From Rhodocyclaceae bacterium (GTDB lineage: Bacteria > Pseudomonadota > Gammaproteobacteria > Burkholderiales > Rhodocyclaceae): a stretch of DNA of 8,503 nt. Positions 6,587 to 8,503 of this stretch are shown piece after piece. The position numbers were made by a program, and so were the translations under genes. The notes under the pieces were generated by a model. The model was not told the DNA's origin and did not search any database. It was given only the letters and a program-made list of their open reading frames with translations. Within the stretch, counting starts at the first letter, position 1. Every line of letters starts with the position of its first letter. Location: assembly GCA_020849155.1 (NCBI GenBank), contig JADLGU010000433.1, positions 1 to 8,503 on the forward strand, written 5' to 3'.

Positions 6587-7246
6587 TCAGAGGCCGACGG
6601 CCTGCTGGCGCAGGGCGACGAGTTCATGCCGCTCGGTTATGTGGAAATGACCGGTCCGTCCTCGTACGATCCATTCGCGCCTGACCGGAAAGATCAATCC
6701 CGGGACCAGCCAGATGTTTACTTCGAGCCGATGGCCGTAAGTCGTATTCCAGCCCTGGCTTTCAAGCACGAAAGCGTCGAATTCGCCCGCCACGACCTTG
6801 ACCTTCTCTCTGCGCGGGACATTGAAGTCGTAGTAGGCGCTGGAAACCTTGCCGCTATCGTTCCTGACGAATGCGGCCCGCCATTTCTTGCCTATATGAA
6901 TTTCGGCCGGCATGAACTGCAATGGGGCATTGAAGGAGAGATTGCCAACCTTGAGTGCGTTCCCCATCAGGTCGGAGACGGTGTGCCCATTGTTGTATTC
7001 GACACGGTCTGCGTCAGGGTCTACCCGGGTGACATGAACTTTGTAAATGCGCTTCTCGACTCCGGTCAGGACATCTGTTTCCCGCAGCGTTGCCTCGTCG
7101 CCGACGGTGAATAAGCGCCCGAGCGGATAGCGGCCTGCGGAATAGGGATTGGCCGAGGCGGTAATCAGTACCGGCGCGCTGCCGCCAGGCCGGATGTCGA
7201 CCGCCGGCTTGCCCCTGTCGATAACCGGATCGTCCTTCCAGCCCAT
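6587..7246 (-). CDS. Protein of unknown function coupled to the caspase gene
   Basis: A 219-residue protein I cannot name with confidence. It has no signal peptide, no membrane helix and no cysteine. The first 45 residues look like a linker rich in Pro, Gly and Ala. From about residue 46 it reads as a beta-rich domain with alternating hydrophobic and charged residues, including VEYNNGHTVSDLMGN at 82-96, FMPAEIHIGKKW at 111-122 and REKVKVVAGEFDAF at 146-159. The V-x-AG-x-F-D motif recalls secreted beta-barrel-like domains, and from memory similar sequence occurs as the C-terminal part of some betaproteobacterial caspase-family proteins. The ATG at 7246 shares one base with the caspase stop (TGATG) and has a strong AGGAGG eight bases upstream. 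GC over 6781-7020 is 134 of 240 bases (56 percent), far below its neighbours, and codon choice is correspondingly less GC-biased. Either a split-off caspase domain or an acquired partner would fit. Confidence 0.8.
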   Translation of the reverse strand: MGWKDDPVIDRGKPAVDIRPGGSAPVLITASANPYSAGRYPLGRLFTVGDEATLRETDVLTGVEKRIYKVHVTRVDPDADRVEYNNGHTVSDLMGNALKVGNLSFNAPLQFMPAEIHIGKKWRAAFVRNDSGKVSSAYYDFNVPRREKVKVVAGEFDAFVLESQGWNTTYGHRLEVNIWLVPGLIFPVRREWIVRGRTGHFHITERHELVALRQQAVGL

Positions 7247-8337
7247 CAGGATTTCCTCCTCAGGTTGCCGTCGGGGTCGAGGTAGGTCGTCCCCTTCGGC
7301 AGGGCGTCGTATTCCGCCTCGTTGCGGATCGTCGGCACGCTCGCCGCCGCCACCGGCGCGGCGGCCGTTGTCAGGCGCGCCAGGCGGGTCTGCGCGATCT
7401 CGGCGAAACGGCCGTTGGGAAACATGCGCAGGTAGCCGACCCAGTCCTCGACGTTCTTCGAGGACTTGATCCGACCCCATTCGGCGATGTCCGCTTCGAG
7501 CTCCTTTTCCAGCTCCTCCTCGCTGAGCTTTTTCGCCGCGTCCTTGAAGATGAAGACGTCGCCCTCCAGCGAGGTCGTCTCCCAGGGAACCTGCGTGCCG
7601 CGCGAGGCCAGGCGCACGTTCAGGCGCACGCGCTTGAGAGCGTCCTCGATGCGGGTGCCGCGCTGGGAAAATTCGCGCACCAGGTTCTCGGTGTACAGGC
7701 CGTTCTTGCCGCCGCCATCCGAGGCGACGTTGCCCGGCGAGGTGGCGTAGGCAATCAGGCTGCCGACCGGCGCGTCGAATTGCGAGAGCCCCTTCTGCTC
7801 CGGCTTGTAGACCTCGCCGAAGGGATTGTTGCGGCAGGCGTCGAGGATGATGATGAAGGTCTTGTCCCTGGCCGAGCCGAGCTGCAGCAGCAACTGGTTG
7901 AGGTCCACGCAGCGCTGCCTGGCCTGATCGGCCGAGGTCACCTCGGCGTCGACCGGCAGCAGATAATTGCGCCAGTCGAGTTGGACGCCATGTCCGGCGT
8001 AGTAGAAGACCGCCAGCTTGATCTCGGGGCGGCGGATCGCCGAACCGAAGCGCTCGATCGCCGCCAGCATGTCGTTGCGCGTGGCGTTGAGGCGCGCATC
8101 GACCGTGAAACCGGCCTGGCCGAACAGCCCGGCCATGGCGCTGGCATCGTTGCCCGGGTTTGCCAGCGGGGCATCGCGATAGGCGCTGTTGCCGATCACC
8201 AGGGCCAGGCGCGAGGGATCGGCGTCGGCGGTCCAGGCCTTGCGCATGGCCAGCGCGGGCGGCATGGCCGCCAGTGCCTGCAGGAAACCTCGTCGCGTCG
8301 TCATTCGTCTTGTTCGTCCGGTTGGCGGATTGTCCAT
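7246..8337 (-). CDS. Caspase-like (peptidase C14) protease with Tat signal
   Basis: A 363-residue protein with a caspase-hemoglobinase fold. The N-terminus carries a twin-arginine motif TTRRGFLQ (Arg15-Arg16), a hydrophobic stretch and a possible ALA cleavage site near residue 30, so export as a folded protein is expected. The peptidase domain begins at LALVIGNSAYRD (44-55). The catalytic His116 lies in FYYAGHGVQ and the catalytic Cys168 in ILDACRNNPF; both are intact. Next come GLYTENLVREF and VPWETTSLEGDVFIF, which usually end the domain. A charged helical stretch (KKLSEEELEKELEADIAEW) and a YLRMFPNGRFAEIAQTRL repeat follow. The tail YDALPKGTTYLDPDGNLRRK resembles the short C-terminus of other bacterial caspases. 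The start at 8337 is chosen because AAGGAG sits eight bases upstream; a second ATG at 8304 would give a shorter n-region but has a weak site. Caspase-like proteases usually cut after Arg, Lys or Asp; specificity here is unknown. Confidence 0.93.
   Translation of the reverse strand: MDNPPTGRTRRMTTRRGFLQALAAMPPALAMRKAWTADADPSRLALVIGNSAYRDAPLANPGNDASAMAGLFGQAGFTVDARLNATRNDMLAAIERFGSAIRRPEIKLAVFYYAGHGVQLDWRNYLLPVDAEVTSADQARQRCVDLNQLLLQLGSARDKTFIIILDACRNNPFGEVYKPEQKGLSQFDAPVGSLIAYATSPGNVASDGGGKNGLYTENLVREFSQRGTRIEDALKRVRLNVRLASRGTQVPWETTSLEGDVFIFKDAAKKLSEEELEKELEADIAEWGRIKSSKNVEDWVGYLRMFPNGRFAEIAQTRLARLTTAAAPVAAASVPTIRNEAEYDALPKGTTYLDPDGNLRRKS
7255..7260 (-). promoter_or_regulatory. Shine-Dalgarno for the coupled gene, embedded in the caspase coding end
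   Basis: A perfect AGGAGG, formed by two consecutive AGG arginine codons near the end of the caspase gene, lies eight bases before the ATG at 7246. The TGATG junction downstream lets a terminating ribosome restart. This is the strongest ribosome site in the window and sits where coupling needs it. Confidence 0.85.
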
Positions 8338-8345
8338 GAAAACGG

Positions 8346-8351
8346 CTCCTT
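8346..8351 (-). promoter_or_regulatory. Ribosome binding site deciding the caspase start
   Basis: AAGGAG lies eight bases before the ATG at 8337 and supports that start over the downstream ATG at 8304, whose upstream sequence (GGACGAACAAGACGA) holds no close match to the anti-Shine-Dalgarno. Confidence 0.75.
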
Positions 8352-8390
8352 ACTGCAATCGGCGCCCCAAGGGAGACCATCCGGAGCAGG

Positions 8391-8396
8391 TATAAT
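8391..8396 (+). promoter_or_regulatory. Consensus -10 box of the purL promoter
   Basis: A perfect TATAAT stands out in GC-rich sequence. Its last base is seven bases before the purL ATG at 8404, so transcription would begin at or next to the A of the start codon. No good -35 box is seen at 16-18 bp, where the sequence is CAAGGG-like, and there is no TGn extension. The box may be helped by an activator, or the real promoter may lie further upstream. Confidence 0.55.
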
Positions 8397-8420
8397 TGCG
8401 CCCATGCCCGAAGTCCTCAA
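8392..8420 (-). promoter_or_regulatory. Possible promoter of the caspase cluster
   Basis: On the - strand TTGAGG (8420-8415) and AATTAT (8397-8392) are separated by 17 bases, each matching four of six consensus positions. Transcription would start near 8385 and give a leader of about 48 bases before the caspase ATG. The elements overlap the purL -10 box and its first codons, so the two promoters would compete. The match is modest and may be chance. Confidence 0.3.
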
Positions 8421-8503
8421 GCTGCGCGGCGCCGCCGCCTTCTCCGCCACCCGCCTTGCCCGCCTTACCCAGAACGTCCAGGCCGCCCTGCCGAAGCTGA
8501 AAG
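8404..8503 (+). CDS. purL: Phosphoribosylformylglycinamidine synthase, N-terminal fragment (3' end outside window)
   Basis: Only 33 codons are visible. The sequence MPEVLKLRGAAAFSATRLAR followed by LTQNVQAALPKLK matches the usual N-terminus of the large proteobacterial PurL, where a short strand and an L-R-G-x-x-A-x-S-x-x-R pattern precede the first helix. PurL makes formylglycinamidine ribonucleotide with ATP and glutamine in purine synthesis, in the cytosol. No Shine-Dalgarno sequence lies at normal distance; a GGAG at 8383-8386 is 17 bases away. With the TATAAT so close, the mRNA may be leaderless. The gene is divergent from the caspase cluster. Assignment rests on a short stretch, so confidence is moderate. 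Confidence 0.75.
   Translation, partial: MPEVLKLRGAAAFSATRLARLTQNVQAALPKLK

Noticed and set aside
5879..7114. 411-codon + strand open frame antisense to the co-chaperone and the partner gene
   Set aside because: It is Ser/Arg/Ala-rich without recognisable motifs and crosses two well-supported - strand genes.
7240..7262. Programmed -1 frameshift joining caspase and partner
   Set aside because: No X-XXY-YYZ slippery heptamer occurs in the caspase frame near the stop, and stop-start coupling explains the layout. It is kept only as a minor alternative.
7246..8337. Caspase as part of an antiphage system (gasdermin or type III CRISPR partner)
   Set aside because: No gasdermin, CRISPR, TIR or nuclease gene is nearby, the protein has a Tat export signal, and the neighbours are housekeeping genes.
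7247..8380. The partner-gene frame stays open for over 1.1 kb upstream, through the whole caspase gene, suggesting one 597-residue protein
   Set aside because: The upstream part is an Arg/Gly/Ala-rich shadow of the caspase frame, which holds the real motifs. The AGGAGG plus ATG at 7246 gives a natural start.

Overview
The window is GC-rich, gene-dense DNA from a proteobacterium. The purL start, the Nnr/CnoX-type housekeeping genes and the overall base composition suggest a betaproteobacterium, perhaps Rhodocyclales-like; this is inferred from gene content, as there is no rRNA or other phylogenetic marker. I see no tRNA or rRNA gene, CRISPR array, insertion sequence, integrase or phage gene.

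Layout from left to right. (1) The 3' part of a + strand glutamate-synthase-like FMN/Fe-S protein (1-1067; its start lies outside the window). (2) A compact - strand operon read from 4377 down to 1046: a DMT/EamA transporter, the bifunctional NAD(P)H-hydrate repair enzyme Nnr, and a second DMT/EamA transporter. The first two genes are 9 nt apart, the last two share a TGATG stop/start, and the last gene overlaps the glutamate-synthase-like gene tail to tail by 22 bp. (3) An intergenic region (4378-4565) leads into a small + strand gene for a secreted Ala/Pro/Lys-rich protein, closed by a strong intrinsic terminator. (4) A second - strand cluster read from 8337 down to 4892: a Tat-exported caspase-like (C14) protease, a 219-residue protein of unknown function coupled to it by TGATG, a CnoX/YbbN-type thioredoxin-TPR co-chaperone with an intact CGPC site, and a SpeE-like class I methyltransferase-fold protein. 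(5) A 66-bp divergent promoter region, then the first 33 codons of purL on the + strand.

The caspase cluster is the most interesting part. An exported protease is translationally coupled, through a Shine-Dalgarno sequence embedded in its own last codons, to a protein with no export signal and markedly lower GC. The next gene encodes a redox-linked chaperone. I take this to be an uncharacterised proteolysis/proteostasis module. Nothing in the sequence proves a defence role, and the neighbours are housekeeping genes. The divergent purL start has a perfect TATAAT seven bases before its ATG, which suggests a leaderless transcript.
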